From NCBI GenBank assembly GCA_013178185.1, contig JABLXC010000003.1:1-64000 (forward strand): a DNA stretch of 64,000 nt, written 5' to 3'. Positions 25,034 to 34,738 of the stretch are shown in pieces. Both the position numbers and the translations under genes were made by a program. The DNA comes from Anaerolineae bacterium (GTDB lineage Bacteria > Chloroflexota > Anaerolineae > Anaerolineales > Anaerolineaceae). The notes under the pieces are model-generated. The model worked only from the letters and a program-made list of their open reading frames with translations. It was not told where the DNA came from and made no database searches. How positions within the stretch are numbered: position 1 is the first letter of the stretch; every line of letters starts with the position of its first letter.

Positions 25034-28000
25034 TCAACCACTTGTAGCTGCCGGAAAATCCCGCCGAAGTTCTCTCTCTAACCCTATTCGCACATCCCGG
25101 TAGTTTTTTTCAAGGTCTGGTAAAAGCTTCTCCCCAGACGCCAGATCCTGGTCGAGCGCCAGCATTTCCACTTCCATACACAGACCGGAAAAAGCCGTGG
25201 CGCCCAACAGCGCAGAACTGGATTTAAGGCTGTGCGAGGTGCGCAAGACGACATCCACTCTGGAATCTTGAAATCCACGCCGCAACTCGTCCATCTGCCG
25301 CTGGCTTTCCTCTAAATAGAGTGCGATTAAATCGGGCGCTATTTCTTCACCTATATTTTCGCGCAACCGGCCCAAAATTTTCCGGTCAATCACGGCTGCT
25401 GCGCCAGCGCGCTTTTTGCCCTGCAGGCCGATCGCCTTTAGACGGCGCGCCGCTATTTCTTGGCTGGAAGGTACAACCTGCTTTTTCCTTGCCCCACACT
25501 CGCTCAGGACGCGCGCCAGTTCGCTGACGCGAACCGGCTTGCTAATGTAATCGTTCATCCCTGCTTCCAGGCAGCGCTCCCGGTCGCCCTGCATCGCGTA
25601 AGCGGTCATCGCGATTAAATCAGGCCGCTCTCCTTCCGGCCATTCGGCGCAAATCTGGCGGGCGGTTTCCAGGCCGTCCATCTCCGGCATTTGCACGTCC
25701 AGAAAGACCAGGTCATAAGGCTGTCGCCGCAGCGCCATAAGAGTCTCCAGGCCGTTCGCCGCCACATCTGCCCGGTACCCCAGTCGGTTCAAGAAACGCA
25801 GCGCCACTTGCTGGTTGGTAAAATTATCTTCTGCAAGAAGGATGCGGAGCGGGTGTTTCACACCCAAGTCGGGATCAAAACGAACTTCGGCCGATCGCCG
25901 CCGGGGCGGGGCGTATTGTTGTCCGACCAGCGCTGAGCATATTGCATCATAAAGCTGGACAGGTTTAAGGGGTTTGCTAAGTATGGCGGCAAACAAAGGA
26001 CCGGCGTTCTCTGATTGGCTGCCGCCAAGCGAAGAAATCAGCAACAAGGTTAAACTGGCCAGTTCCGGGCGGCTTCGGATCGCTTTGGCCAGCGCGATTC
26101 CGTCCATCTCCGGCATGGTCATATCCAGCAGCGCCAGGTCAAAAATTTCACCATCCCTCCGGGCGCGGTCGAGCAATTCCAGAGCCTGACCGCTGGATTC
26201 TGCCAGGTACGGTTTCATGTTCCAAATGCGGAGGTATCGTTCCAGGATCAAACGATTGGTAGCATTATCGTCAACCACCAGCGCCTGCTTTCCCTCCAAC
26301 TGTGGGTAAAGCGGCGGCAGAGGCGATGTGCGGCGCTCAATTCCTTGATTGGCTAGAATGGTGAAATGAAATGTGGAGCCTTCGCCCGGCGCGCCGTTGC
26401 TTTCCACCCAGATGCGCCCTCCCATCAAGGTGCACAATTGCTTGCTGATTGCCAATCCCAGGCCGGTGCCGCCGTATTTGCGTGTAACAGAGGCGTCGAG
26501 TTGGGTAAAAGACTGGAAGATGTGCGCAACTTTGTCGGCTGGAATACCAATTCCCGTATCTCGGACGGTAAAATGAAACTCAAAACGCGCTCCCTGTTCA
26601 GCCTCGTTCGGTCTAGACTCCACCCACACTGTCACCTCACCTTTTTCCGTGAACTTGACAGCGTTGTTAAGCAAATTTACCAGAATTTGCCGCAGCCGGG
26701 TCACGTCGCCGACGATAAACTCCGGCGTTCCTGGATCAATATAATAGGCAAGCTCCAAATTTTTCTCAGCAGCCGAAAGCGATACCAGGTCAATCGCCTC
26801 TTCCACGCAGGCGCGCAGGTCAAAAGATTGCTGCTCCAGCTCCAGCCTGCCCGCTTCGATCTTTGAAAAATCAAGGATGTCATTGATAAGGTTCAACAGT
26901 GCGTCGCTACTCGCACGAATCGTTTCGGCATATCCCGATTGCTCAGGGTTCAAATCTGTCTCGAGCAGGAGACTGGTCATTCCAACAATGGCGTTCAGCG
27001 GTGTGCGGATTTCATGGCTCATGCTTGCGAGGAACTCGCTCTTGGCGCGGCTGGCGGCTTCGGCGGTCCGGCTGGCATTGCGCAAGTCTTCTTCCATACC
27101 TTTGCGAGCTGTCAGGTCCCGCATCAGGATCATTCTTCCCGAAAAATTGCCGCGCCGGTCCTGCAGCGGCGTGACCAGCACATCAAAAAAGTGCGGGGAC
27201 GCCTCGCCCACTCGGATTTCTATCTGTACTTCCGTGGTCGAACCGAGACAGCTTTGTAATTCAGGCCATTCCGCCAGCAATTCCTCGATATTCTGACCGA
27301 CACTGGCCGGGCCAATCAATTGCTGCGCGATCAGGTTGATATCCACAATCCGGTTCAGCGCATCCAGCACCACCAACCCGTCACGCATACGTTCCACCAG
27401 CGCATCGCGCGCCACCGGGACAACATCCAGCAACTGGAATTGAAATAGCCCTAGAGAGAAGATCACAGCGCTGGCGATGAAGGTAAAGGGGGTCAGGTCA
27501 ACCGCCGGAATCGGGTTCAGGCGCGTCAGGTACATGAGATTGCCCGCCCAGGGAATAAGAGTGCCTAACAGGATCGCGATGATCTGCCGGCGGTAAAGCC
27601 GGGGCGAGCGGACGAAAAACCACAACAACAGGATGGACCCCGTCAAAAGCAGCAGGTAGTCATAAGCCGTCTGGATCCAGAAGTAAAGCCCATGAGAATA
27701 ATTCAGATCAAAGCTACCAGGGACAACCTCGATCTGGCTCCAATGCAAGCTGTGGCGCTCATTCGTGGTTACCATGAAAAGCGTCAGGACCGGAATCACC
27801 CACAGCAGCAGGAGGGAGCGGCGGTTTAGTTGAGCTTCCTGGCGGGTGTATTGGAAAGCGAACATGAACCAGAGCGGCGGAACCGAGGCAATGCCAAGAT
27901 AGGCGAGCTTAGCCCAAAAGATCTGGCCTTGCGGTTCGATGGTCGAAGCCTCCAGCGCAGCGCAGAGGGACCAAACCACCGCGGCAAAAATCATCCACCC

Positions 28001-28114
28001 AAAGATTTTGCCGCCCAGTTTCTCGCGCCGCGTCCAGATGAGAAGACCAAGCCCCAATCCGATGACTGCATTGGCTAAAAGTAAGACACCCTTAAGGGAG
28101 AGATAAAAGGTCAT
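25034..28114 (-). CDS. Hybrid sensor histidine kinase with 7TM sensor (7TM-PAS-HisKA-HATPase-REC-REC-HPt)
   Basis: 1026 residues. Seven hydrophobic helices in the first ~220 residues match the 7TM N-terminal domain of histidine kinases. A PAS domain follows (about 225-335), then HisKA with His in [10 protein letters not shown] at about 366. The HATPase (about 475-590) has intact N, G1 and G2 boxes. Two receivers, both with paired acids and phospho-Asp in L-D-M-T-M-P and L-D-V-Q-M-P contexts, lead to a C-terminal HPt with His in S-H-S-L-K-S-S. It is a complete phosphorelay without a linked output regulator; the CheY-like protein at 53275 is a distant candidate. Confidence 0.92.
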   Translation of the reverse strand: MTFYLSLKGVLLLANAVIGLGLGLLIWTRREKLGGKIFGWMIFAAVVWSLCAALEASTIEPQGQIFWAKLAYLGIASVPPLWFMFAFQYTRQEAQLNRRSLLLLWVIPVLTLFMVTTNERHSLHWSQIEVVPGSFDLNYSHGLYFWIQTAYDYLLLLTGSILLLWFFVRSPRLYRRQIIAILLGTLIPWAGNLMYLTRLNPIPAVDLTPFTFIASAVIFSLGLFQFQLLDVVPVARDALVERMRDGLVVLDALNRIVDINLIAQQLIGPASVGQNIEELLAEWPELQSCLGSTTEVQIEIRVGEASPHFFDVLVTPLQDRRGNFSGRMILMRDLTARKGMEEDLRNASRTAEAASRAKSEFLASMSHEIRTPLNAIVGMTSLLLETDLNPEQSGYAETIRASSDALLNLINDILDFSKIEAGRLELEQQSFDLRACVEEAIDLVSLSAAEKNLELAYYIDPGTPEFIVGDVTRLRQILVNLLNNAVKFTEKGEVTVWVESRPNEAEQGARFEFHFTVRDTGIGIPADKVAHIFQSFTQLDASVTRKYGGTGLGLAISKQLCTLMGGRIWVESNGAPGEGSTFHFTILANQGIERRTSPLPPLYPQLEGKQALVVDDNATNRLILERYLRIWNMKPYLAESSGQALELLDRARRDGEIFDLALLDMTMPEMDGIALAKAIRSRPELASLTLLLISSLGGSQSENAGPLFAAILSKPLKPVQLYDAICSALVGQQYAPPRRRSAEVRFDPDLGVKHPLRILLAEDNFTNQQVALRFLNRLGYRADVAANGLETLMALRRQPYDLVFLDVQMPEMDGLETARQICAEWPEGERPDLIAMTAYAMQGDRERCLEAGMNDYISKPVRVSELARVLSECGARKKQVVPSSQEIAARRLKAIGLQGKKRAGAAAVIDRKILGRLRENIGEEIAPDLIALYLEESQRQMDELRRGFQDSRVDVVLRTSHSLKSSSALLGATAFSGLCMEVEMLALDQDLASGEKLLPDLEKNYRDVRIGLERELRRDFPAATSG

Positions 28115-28204
28115 AAAGCCTGAAATTGAAATCGTCTAGCCATTCCAACTAATTGTACCTGCAAAACGGTCCAAACGCTTTCAATAGCGTGGCTTCGAAG
28201 GTGT

Positions 28205-28702
28205 TCATGAATTGGCTACCCTCGACAGCATGGCAGCCGTCCATTGCCGGTCCAGGCGCTCTAGCCGGTTCTTCTTCAGGTTCTCTCGCAAGATCCAGCG
28301 CACATCCGGGTCAGGGTGATCCGCCCATCGTTCCAGCGCTTTCTTCCCCTCCTCTGGCAGAGCAGCCGCGACGACGCTCCAGCAGTATCCCAGCGCCTGG
28401 CGCAGGGTGCGAAATAAGTCGTTTTTACGATCCCCGGATTGCGCCACACTGGCGGTAATGCGATCCAAAATTTTCAGCACGCGGCGGCAGATAGCCGCAT
28501 CTCGCAACAGCGCCGGTTTGCACAACCCGGCCACTACGATGAAATGTTGCCGTTTTCCTTCCAGCGCAGCCGCTTTTGCCAGCTCCAGGTTACCTCTCGG
28601 TCCAGGCAGTCCCGTTTCGCGCAGCAGGGTGTCATTCCAAAAATCGAGCGACCGCAGTTTTGAGCGACACGAATCAACTTTTTTTAAATTTTCCTCTCCA
28701 GT
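28205..28702 (-). pseudogene. HEAT-repeat protein fragment without a usable start
   Basis: From a GTG at 28534 to the stop at 28205 the frame gives 109 residues of helical, HEAT-like sequence with a D-P-D-V-R-W repeat signature. The same frame is open upstream to a stop at 28703 and clearly still coding (helical, F-W-N-D and E-T-G-L-P-G-P-R-G-N-L stretches). It contains no ATG, GTG or TTG there. The N-terminal part of the gene is probably lost. A truncated but translated 109-residue form cannot be excluded. Confidence 0.45.
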
Positions 28703-28842
28703 TTAACAGGAACCACGTTATCTGGAGATATTCCCACGAGACGGTTCTAGCAGAGGAATAGCTTGCAAGAGAGCCAGCATATTGCCTAAAATGGATAATT
28801 TCGGTAAGATTAAAGGGACTCTTGAAAGGGAGAATTATCCCG

Positions 28843-29958
28843 ATGTACCGGCTGATTGGATTGGTATTGACATTTTCTGTCTTGTTGAGCGGCTGCGGGG
28901 GGGTAGTTGCGGCCGAGAGTGGTCCCGCTTCGGTGGATCCCCAACTGGTCGAAACGGCCGTTTCCCAGTTGCAGGCCGCCATCCCAACCATCGCAGTGAC
29001 GCCGGGCGGCGACCCGACCCCTTCTCCAACGCCGGTGTCCAGCCTGACCCCCACGCCGACCCCTCACCCGTTGGATATCCGCGCCATGCGCGCCGGGGCT
29101 TACCCTGGCAGTGAAATCATCATTGAACAGGAGCTGGAGTCGGGCGCGAATTACCGCCGCTATTATGCCTGGTATCTTTCTGAGGGTTTGAAAATCTACG
29201 CCTTGTTGACCGTGCCGGGTGGAGAGATGCCGGCAGGCGGCTGGCCGGCGATTGTCTTCAACCATGGGTATATTCCGCCAACCCAGTACCGCACCACAGA
29301 GCGCTACATCGCCTATGTTGATTGGCTGGCGCGCAGTGGTTACATCGTCTTTCGCATTGACTATCGCGGTCACGACCGTTCGGAAGGCTCTCCGTCTGGC
29401 GCATACAGTACGCCCGGTTATATGATTGATGTGCTCAATGCGGTCTCCTCGTTGCAACGCTTTCCGCAGGCTAACCCAGAAAAGATTGGTATGTGGGGGC
29501 ATTCGATGGGCGGATACCTGACGCTGCGGGCGATGGTGATCTCGGATCAGGTCAAGGCGGGGGTGATCTGGGCAGGAGTGGTGGGTTCGTACCCCGATTT
29601 GATCTACAACTGGCGGCGAAGCAGCGGCGATCCAACCCCAACGCCGCGGCCGGGTTTTAGCAGGTGGCGTGATGAGTGGTTGCAACTGTACGGAACCCCG
29701 GAACAGAACCCGGCATTCTGGAACTCGATCTCGGCCAATGCATTCCTCGCCGACCTTTCCGGTCCGGTGCAGCTTCATCATGGCACCGCCGATAAGGATG
29801 TGCCAGTCGAGTTTTCACAGACGCTTTTCGAACAAATTCTGGCTGCTGGACGCGAAGCGGAACTGTACATCTACGAAGGCGATAACCATAACATATCCAA
29901 CTCCTTTGGCGCAGCCATGAGGCGGACGATCGAATTTTTTGACCGCTATTTGAAGTAG
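28843..29958 (+). CDS. Lipoprotein serine hydrolase (prolyl-oligopeptidase-like alpha/beta hydrolase)
   Basis: 371 residues. A lipobox ending L-L-S-G-C at about residue 20 is followed by a Thr/Pro linker (about 50-78) and an alpha/beta-hydrolase domain. The oxyanion region is N-H-G-Y, the nucleophile Ser lies in G-H-S-M-G-G, Asp in T-A-D-K-D-V-P and a late His in D-N-H-N. This is the S9/dienelactone-hydrolase style of enzyme, anchored outside the membrane. The start at 28843 is preferred because GGGAG precedes it and it opens directly on the signal peptide; an in-frame GTG or ATG 21 bases upstream does not. Confidence 0.85.
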   Translation: MYRLIGLVLTFSVLLSGCGGVVAAESGPASVDPQLVETAVSQLQAAIPTIAVTPGGDPTPSPTPVSSLTPTPTPHPLDIRAMRAGAYPGSEIIIEQELESGANYRRYYAWYLSEGLKIYALLTVPGGEMPAGGWPAIVFNHGYIPPTQYRTTERYIAYVDWLARSGYIVFRIDYRGHDRSEGSPSGAYSTPGYMIDVLNAVSSLQRFPQANPEKIGMWGHSMGGYLTLRAMVISDQVKAGVIWAGVVGSYPDLIYNWRRSSGDPTPTPRPGFSRWRDEWLQLYGTPEQNPAFWNSISANAFLADLSGPVQLHHGTADKDVPVEFSQTLFEQILAAGREAELYIYEGDNHNISNSFGAAMRRTIEFFDRYLK

Positions 29959-30004
29959 GGCGGATGGAAGGATTAGTTCAATTCCACCCACTGGTGTGTC
30001 TACG

Positions 30005-30040
30005 TTTTTAGAAGCCGGTGATGGCGGCGGCTTTCTAAAA
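30005..30040. terminator. Bidirectional rho-independent terminator
   Basis: T-run, an 11-12 bp GC-centred stem (TTTTTAGAAGCC paired with GGCTTTCTAAAA, one bulge), then an A-run. It lies between two converging genes and can end both. Confidence 0.65.
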
Positions 30041-30046
30041 CCACTT

Positions 30047-30574
30047 TCAGCATCTGATCGTGATCCAGGGTCTCAGTAAAAAATGATCGGTTCGTACATG
30101 AAACGCAGGGAGCAGCTTTTGCGCGACCAGCTCGCGATTTGCAAGCAGGGTCAGAAAAAAGAAGGCCTGGATTAGATAGCGGTTCACACCCAGCCCAACA
30201 GCAATCCCGTTCGCGTCTCCACCATAGAGGAAAGGTCCGATAGAAAGATTAAGAGCATCGAGAAGCAGAAAAAGCAGCGTTAAGTAATAAAAAGTTACTT
30301 TTAAGAACATCTGGTGCAGGCGGGAGGCCCTCTCACTGGCCATTAACAAGCCATATCCCGCCATTAGAGTTGCCAGATTGCTTGTTCCAGAGATGAGCGC
30401 CCACTGGAAGCCGCTTCTCTCCGCGACAGGGGTCTTAAACGTGATTTCCAGGCCAAAGGGTCGGACATGGAAAGAGTCGTACTCTCCGAACAGCATTGCG
30501 ATTATGGCGTGCATTGCTTCATGGTAAATTGCAAAGATTGCCAGTGCAAATAAAAAACTTAGAGATTTTTTCAT
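30047..30574 (-). CDS. Putative membrane zinc metalloprotease (M50-like)
   Basis: 175 residues with about four membrane helices. The first helix carries H-E-A-M-H (HExxH) at residues 18-22, and a later loop has G-G-D-A-N-G, resembling the Asp-containing motif of site-2 proteases. It is shorter than most M50 proteins and has no PDZ domain. The zinc-protease role is inferred from these motifs alone. Confidence 0.55.
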   Translation of the reverse strand: MKKSLSFLFALAIFAIYHEAMHAIIAMLFGEYDSFHVRPFGLEITFKTPVAERSGFQWALISGTSNLATLMAGYGLLMASERASRLHQMFLKVTFYYLTLLFLLLDALNLSIGPFLYGGDANGIAVGLGVNRYLIQAFFFLTLLANRELVAQKLLPAFHVRTDHFLLRPWITIRC

Positions 30575-30639
30575 CGGCTACTATTTCTTGTTCGGTGCTA
30601 GTAGTTTTTTTCCATACCCGGTTTACCGGGCGATGCAGA

Positions 30640-31020
30640 TTATTTCTTTTTCGCTCCAGCCTTTTGTAAATTTTCCTTCACCCGAAAAGCTACGATCTTG
30701 CGGATTAAGTCATAGGGAAGAGGGCGATCGAAAGGGAATCTTACCGAGCCTTTTGCATTCTCATAGGCTGAGAGCTCGTCTTTGAATTCCTCTATGCCAC
30801 TGGGTGTGGGGTAGAAGCCGATATGATTTTTATGCGCAGCAAAATGAACCAGATTCCCCTTCAGCGTAAAGGTGGGCATCTGGTAACTGATCCTTTCCTC
30901 TGCCTCGGGCGCAGTGGCTTTTATTATCGCCCGTAATTCTTTTAATCTCTTTTGGACTTCTTCCGGGAAGCTTGCGATGTACTCGTCTATTGAGTTGAAT
31001 GCCTTCCTATTACTTTCCAT
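30640..31020 (-). CDS. DUF1801 (YdhG/YjhX-like) protein
   Basis: 126 residues. It follows the DUF1801 pattern throughout: a S-I-D-E-Y-I-A-S-F-P-E opening, E-R-I-S-Y-Q-M-P-T-F, a H-I-G-F-Y-P strand, and a G-S-V-R-F-P-F segment before the final amphipathic helix. In Bacillus a relative acts as an iron chaperone, but most members are uncharacterised. It is divergent from the MNT/HEPN pair. Confidence 0.85.
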   Translation of the reverse strand: MESNRKAFNSIDEYIASFPEEVQKRLKELRAIIKATAPEAEERISYQMPTFTLKGNLVHFAAHKNHIGFYPTPSGIEEFKDELSAYENAKGSVRFPFDRPLPYDLIRKIVAFRVKENLQKAGAKKK

Positions 31021-31136
31021 AATTGCTCCTGTTTGGAACGGCGCTGTTCTTTATTATATGGTCTCTTGGATCGTTTTTCGCGAAAGATGCCAGGCAACTT
31101 GAAAATGGTATATATTTTTCAGAAGGTGTTTATACC

Positions 31137-31493
31137 ATGATACTAACAGCACCTACGATCGATACGCGCATTTGTATACCGGATGAAATCATTCGAGAAC
31201 TCGTCTCCCGAATCGCTGTTGGATTTAAACCAATTCGCATTATTCTGTTTGGGTCTTATGCTTATGGTGAGCCTCGTCCGGAAAGCGATGTGGATTTATT
31301 GGTTGTTATGGAGACACCGCTGCGAGAATCGGTGCAAGCCTTACAGATTCGCCAGTCTATCAATCCACTATTTGGCGTGGATTTTTTTGTGATTACTCCG
31401 GAGCGGTTGACTCAGCGGTTACTTTGGGGCGATTCATTTCTAAAAGAAATCACTGAAAAAGGGGTGGTGATGTATGAATCTCCTGACGGATGA
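31137..31493 (+). CDS. MNT-family minimal nucleotidyltransferase (antitoxin of an MNT/HEPN pair)
   Basis: 118 residues. The nucleotidyltransferase motif G-S-Y-A-Y-G at about 38-43 is followed by S-D-V-D-L with the metal-binding Asp pair, and a third Asp lies in the G-V-D-F-F strand. MntA-type antitoxins inactivate their HEPN partner by adding AMP residues. The start at 31137 has an AGAAGG site; an open frame extends further upstream without one. The HEPN gene overlaps its end. Confidence 0.8.
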   Translation: MILTAPTIDTRICIPDEIIRELVSRIAVGFKPIRIILFGSYAYGEPRPESDVDLLVVMETPLRESVQALQIRQSINPLFGVDFFVITPERLTQRLLWGDSFLKEITEKGVVMYESPDG

Positions 31494-31843
31494 ATGGATC
31501 GCCAAAGCCGAGGCAGACCTGCTTACTGCCCGACGGGAATATCGGGCGCAAAAACCCCAATTTTGATGCCGTCTGCTTTCATGCGCAGCAAGCTGTCGAG
31601 AAATATTTGAAAGCTGTGTTTCAAGAAAGCGGTGCAATGATCCCTCGTGTTCACAGTTTGATAGAATTATTAGCCCTTATTTCCACGAATGACGCCAGCT
31701 TTTTGCTCATTCAGGGGAATGCGAATGTGCTGGAAGGTTATGCCGTCCAGTTTCGTTATCCGGGCATGTCTGCGGATAGATCAGAAGCGAAACAAGCTCT
31801 TGCTGCAGCCGAGCGGCTGTGCTCGTTCGTTCGAATAAATTGA
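31474..31843 (+). pseudogene. HEPN-domain protein gene broken by a +1 frameshift
   Basis: Starting at ATG 31474, inside the MNT gene's end, the frame encodes 30 residues of typical HEPN N-terminus (E-W-I-A-K-A-E-A-D-L) and stops at TGA 31564-31566. The rest of the domain (D-A-V-C-F-H-A-Q-Q-A-V-E-K-Y, then P-R-V-H-S-L) continues in another frame to 31843. Dropping one T from the TTTT run at 31561-31564 restores a single frame of about 122 residues. The toxin is therefore dead unless this is an assembly error or ribosomal slippage. The lower-frame ATG at 31490 would give a non-HEPN N-terminus. Confidence 0.75.
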
Positions 31844-31875
31844 GAAAATAGCGGTAGAACGAGCCCTATTACGTA

Positions 31876-32625
31876 TTATCCTGCCAGCCCCCACAGCATA
31901 TGCCAGACGATATCGGTCCAGAAATGGATACCCACTGGCGCCAGGAATCCGAATTTCTTAAAGAAGTATGCTGCAACGATGGAGATCAGCCCATTGAACA
32001 GCAAGATCTCCAGGAGCAGCGCCGGCGAAAATTGAGACGGGTCGCTCACGCCGAATACCATCATCAATGAGGGCAGGTGGCTTGCTGCAAAGGCGATCGC
32101 CGAGAATACGGATACGACCCAATAGACCGCGCCCAGGCCGCGCCCGCGCAGGATCACTTTGCCCACCAGCCAGGTCCAAAACGAGACGAAGAACAGGCGA
32201 AACATCATTTCTTCGCCAATCCCAGCGGAGATAGAAGCCACGAGTGAGGTGGGAAAGGGCGGGTGCACCAGGCGCCCAACGCCGTTGAACCGGCTGAAAA
32301 TCAGATCGCTGATGATGAGCGCCAACCCCAGCGCGCCGCCTGCAATGGCTGGAATGAAAAAGCGCTGGCGGTTGGTTACGTTTTCTGCCCAGATTTCAGG
32401 GAAGCCAAGGCGGCGCCACAGTGTTAACCCGAGAAAACCCAGCAGACCGTAGAGCGCTGTTGTAATCGCCGCACTGCCCAGCGCAAGCTGCCAGGCAGGG
32501 ATTTGAGACTCCGGCGCGACTGTCCCAAGTTCTCCTTGCGGCAGGAAAGGATTCAAAGCTGCGGCCAGCGCCAGGATGGCGAGCAAGATGAAAAATGTTT
32601 GGGTGGAACGGGTTTTAATATTCAT
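31876..32625 (-). CDS. CPBP-family intramembrane metalloprotease (Abi/CAAX-like)
   Basis: 249 residues with about seven to eight membrane helices. Motif 1 is G-E-E-M-M-F-R at about residue 147 (EExxxR) and motif 2 is A-A-S-H at about 187 (FxxxH), the glutamates and His of the CPBP/Rce1 active site. Roles in the family range from prenyl-protein processing to bacteriocin self-immunity; no linked peptide gene is visible here. The start at 32625 is chosen for its AGGAG site. An in-frame ATG 51 bases upstream lacks one. Confidence 0.8.
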   Translation of the reverse strand: MNIKTRSTQTFFILLAILALAAALNPFLPQGELGTVAPESQIPAWQLALGSAAITTALYGLLGFLGLTLWRRLGFPEIWAENVTNRQRFFIPAIAGGALGLALIISDLIFSRFNGVGRLVHPPFPTSLVASISAGIGEEMMFRLFFVSFWTWLVGKVILRGRGLGAVYWVVSVFSAIAFAASHLPSLMMVFGVSDPSQFSPALLLEILLFNGLISIVAAYFFKKFGFLAPVGIHFWTDIVWHMLWGLAG

Positions 32626-32809
32626 GGACACTCCTGGAGTGTTATTATACAGGCAGGCGGTGCCTTTGTGCACCAATGGAGCACTGGCGAGTCGCGTTCA
32701 AGGCGGGAAATCCTGAATTCATCTGATCTATTTACGGATAAATACGGCGGATGGATGCGGTCCTCTTGACGCCGCTGCAAAAAAAGCAGGTCAGGTCAAT
32801 GGAGAAATT

Positions 32810-32838
32810 TTGTAGGCAGCCGTAAGTGATTGTATAAT
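32810..32838 (+). promoter_or_regulatory. Promoter for the lipoprotein at 32998
   Basis: TTGTAG (32810-32815), a 17-base spacer, and TATAAT (32833-32838). The predicted start near 32845 leaves a leader of about 150 bases before the ATG. No known riboswitch fold was recognised in it. Confidence 0.5.
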
Positions 32839-32997
32839 TTTTGTGATCTCAGAGGTTACAACCCACCAACCTTGTGGCACCTGCCAGAGAGAAGGGTTGC
32901 CAGCGTTGGGTGTGATGGAACGTTTATTTGATGGGAGAGCCAGTGCAAAATTATTCTTCGACGCTGATGACCAGGGGTTTGTTGCCAGGAGGGACAA

Positions 32998-33765
32998 ATG
33001 GATCAGAAAGAGAGCAGGCGATCCTGGTGGTTGTTGGCCGGGGCGGTCTTTCTACTGGTTTGCGGCTGTAACCTGCCGGCCTTCTGGACCGGCATGAACC
33101 CGTTTGGGGGGATCACCGTGGCCGAACACCCGGAGATTCGCCTTGCCAGCGACAAGAGTCTCTTTGAACAGGCGGACTGTGGAGAAGTCTCTTACGGGCG
33201 ACGGCAGTGCGAACCTGAAAGCGTACTGGGGAAGTTGGGGTGCAGTGCGGTCATCGAGCCGCCGGATGCGCTCGGCGGGCTTGATCCTGACCTGCCCGTG
33301 ATGGCCTGCCGGGCAGCTTTTACACCGGGCGAAGAACGCCTGGAACCCCATGAGTACCTGTACAATGAAGGCTGTCTGATGCCAGGTTACATCCGGCTGG
33401 TGGTTTGGCAGGAAGGGAGCTACCACCTCTTGAAGAATAGCGAGGACTTGAAATCGGTTTACGCCCCGATCGAGACGCCTGAGGAAGCCTTTAGTTATGC
33501 AATAGCCGCTACTGGCCTGGAGGCTCGTTTCGATCTTGAACCAGAACGCAATTTCCGCTATCATGTCAGCTCGCTGGAAGAGACGTATGTCGAGGAGATC
33601 GAGGACGGTTACCGGGTACACCTGTTTCATTACCGCCTTTGTGGTTGCGGCCCTCACACCACTTCGGCTGCGGCGGTGGATGTCGGCAGGGATGGTTCGA
33701 TTCAAGTGGGCGATTTCATCCCTCTGTTCGAGGATCCAGAGCAAGACGGTCTGTGTGTTGATTAG
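32998..33765 (+). CDS. Hypothetical lipoprotein
   Basis: 255 residues. A charged N-terminus and hydrophobic core end in L-L-V-C-G-C, a lipobox with the lipidated Cys at about residue 23. The mature part contains about ten further Cys residues, suggesting disulfides outside the cell. AGGAGG lies 5 bases before the ATG. No domain recognised. Confidence 0.7.
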   Translation: MDQKESRRSWWLLAGAVFLLVCGCNLPAFWTGMNPFGGITVAEHPEIRLASDKSLFEQADCGEVSYGRRQCEPESVLGKLGCSAVIEPPDALGGLDPDLPVMACRAAFTPGEERLEPHEYLYNEGCLMPGYIRLVVWQEGSYHLLKNSEDLKSVYAPIETPEEAFSYAIAATGLEARFDLEPERNFRYHVSSLEETYVEEIEDGYRVHLFHYRLCGCGPHTTSAAAVDVGRDGSIQVGDFIPLFEDPEQDGLCVD

Positions 33766-33837
33766 TGAGGGGTCAATTTGGGGGTTGCAAAACCTGAGCG
33801 GTTGTGTTAAACCATATACAGAATAGGAGCAACCGTC

Positions 33838-34737
33838 TTGCAGAACAGAATGACCTTCCGCTGGCTGGGCGTTGCCGGATTCGAACTCGGCGTGGCGGCA
33901 CAGACTTTATTGGTAGATCCTTTCTTCACCCGCCCGCCATTTCGCAAGGTGCTCATGGGAAGGGTCCAGCCGGATGAAACGCTGGTTGAGAAGAATATCT
34001 CAGACGGTGACTTTATCCTGGTCACGCATGCCCACTATGACCACCTGATGGATGTGCCTGCGGCAGCCCGAAAAACCGGCGCCGTGGTGTTTGGCTCCGA
34101 AAATTCTTGCAAGCTATTGGAAATTTGCGGCCTTCCGCCTGCTAATTTACGGAGAATCCGGGCCGGAGACCAGCTTGACCTGGGGATCTTTCAGGTTAAA
34201 GTGTTTGCCGCTCAGCATCTCAGGCTACCGCTGAGGTTGTACCATCCTGGCCCGCTGCCGTCAAAGCTTCAGCCGCCGCTGCGTCTTTGGGATTACCGCA
34301 TGGATGAGAGTTTTTCCTTTCAGATTGATGTGGCGGGGCGGCGTATCCTGCTGTGGAGTGGGCAGAGCGTTGCAGGGGCCAGCCCGGCGGATATCCTGCT
34401 GACGTATTTTATGTCAACGCCCTCGTTTTATGAGGAACTGCTGGACAGGGTGCGGCCATTGCTGGTGATTCCGCTTCATTGGGATAACCTCTTTCGCCCT
34501 TTGTCGCGGCCGCTTAAGCCTTCCTGGAGGCCGCCGCGGCTGGGTTTCCCGATGTGGTTGCGCAGCCGGCCAGAAGCATTTGCCAGGATAATCGCGCGGC
34601 ATCCGGTCTCTGCTCAGGTGTTGATCCCAGAAATATTCAAGCGATATGACTTGGATCATGAGGCGCCAGCGTTAATTAAACGCCCGGCGCAAATTTTACC
34701 GGTTAAGGATGGATTTGATCACAGCGATGGAGAATAG
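33838..34737 (+). CDS. Metallo-beta-lactamase-fold hydrolase (UlaG-like)
   Basis: 299 residues. The zinc motif is T-H-A-H-Y-D-H at about 62-68 (HxHxDH). A W-S-G-Q-S segment at about 171-175 lies where metal-ligand Asp sites often are, and a late I-P-L-H-W-D His follows. Layout resembles UlaG/phospholipase-D-like MBL enzymes. The start is TTG at 33838 with AGGAG 8 bases before it. It ends at the start of the VOC dioxygenase gene with no gap. Confidence 0.75.
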   Translation: MQNRMTFRWLGVAGFELGVAAQTLLVDPFFTRPPFRKVLMGRVQPDETLVEKNISDGDFILVTHAHYDHLMDVPAAARKTGAVVFGSENSCKLLEICGLPPANLRRIRAGDQLDLGIFQVKVFAAQHLRLPLRLYHPGPLPSKLQPPLRLWDYRMDESFSFQIDVAGRRILLWSGQSVAGASPADILLTYFMSTPSFYEELLDRVRPLLVIPLHWDNLFRPLSRPLKPSWRPPRLGFPMWLRSRPEAFARIIARHPVSAQVLIPEIFKRYDLDHEAPALIKRPAQILPVKDGFDHSDGE

Positions 34738-34738
34738 A

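Noticed and set aside
28810-29781. A 323-codon open frame on the minus strand opposite the lipoprotein hydrolase
   Set aside because: It is antisense to a clear alpha/beta hydrolase, has low-complexity Arg/His/Pro composition, no ribosome site and no recognisable domain.
31023-31136. Longer N-terminus for the MNT gene starting at 31023
   Set aside because: The added 38 residues look like a chance hydrophobic frame, and a proper AGAAGG site precedes the ATG at 31137.
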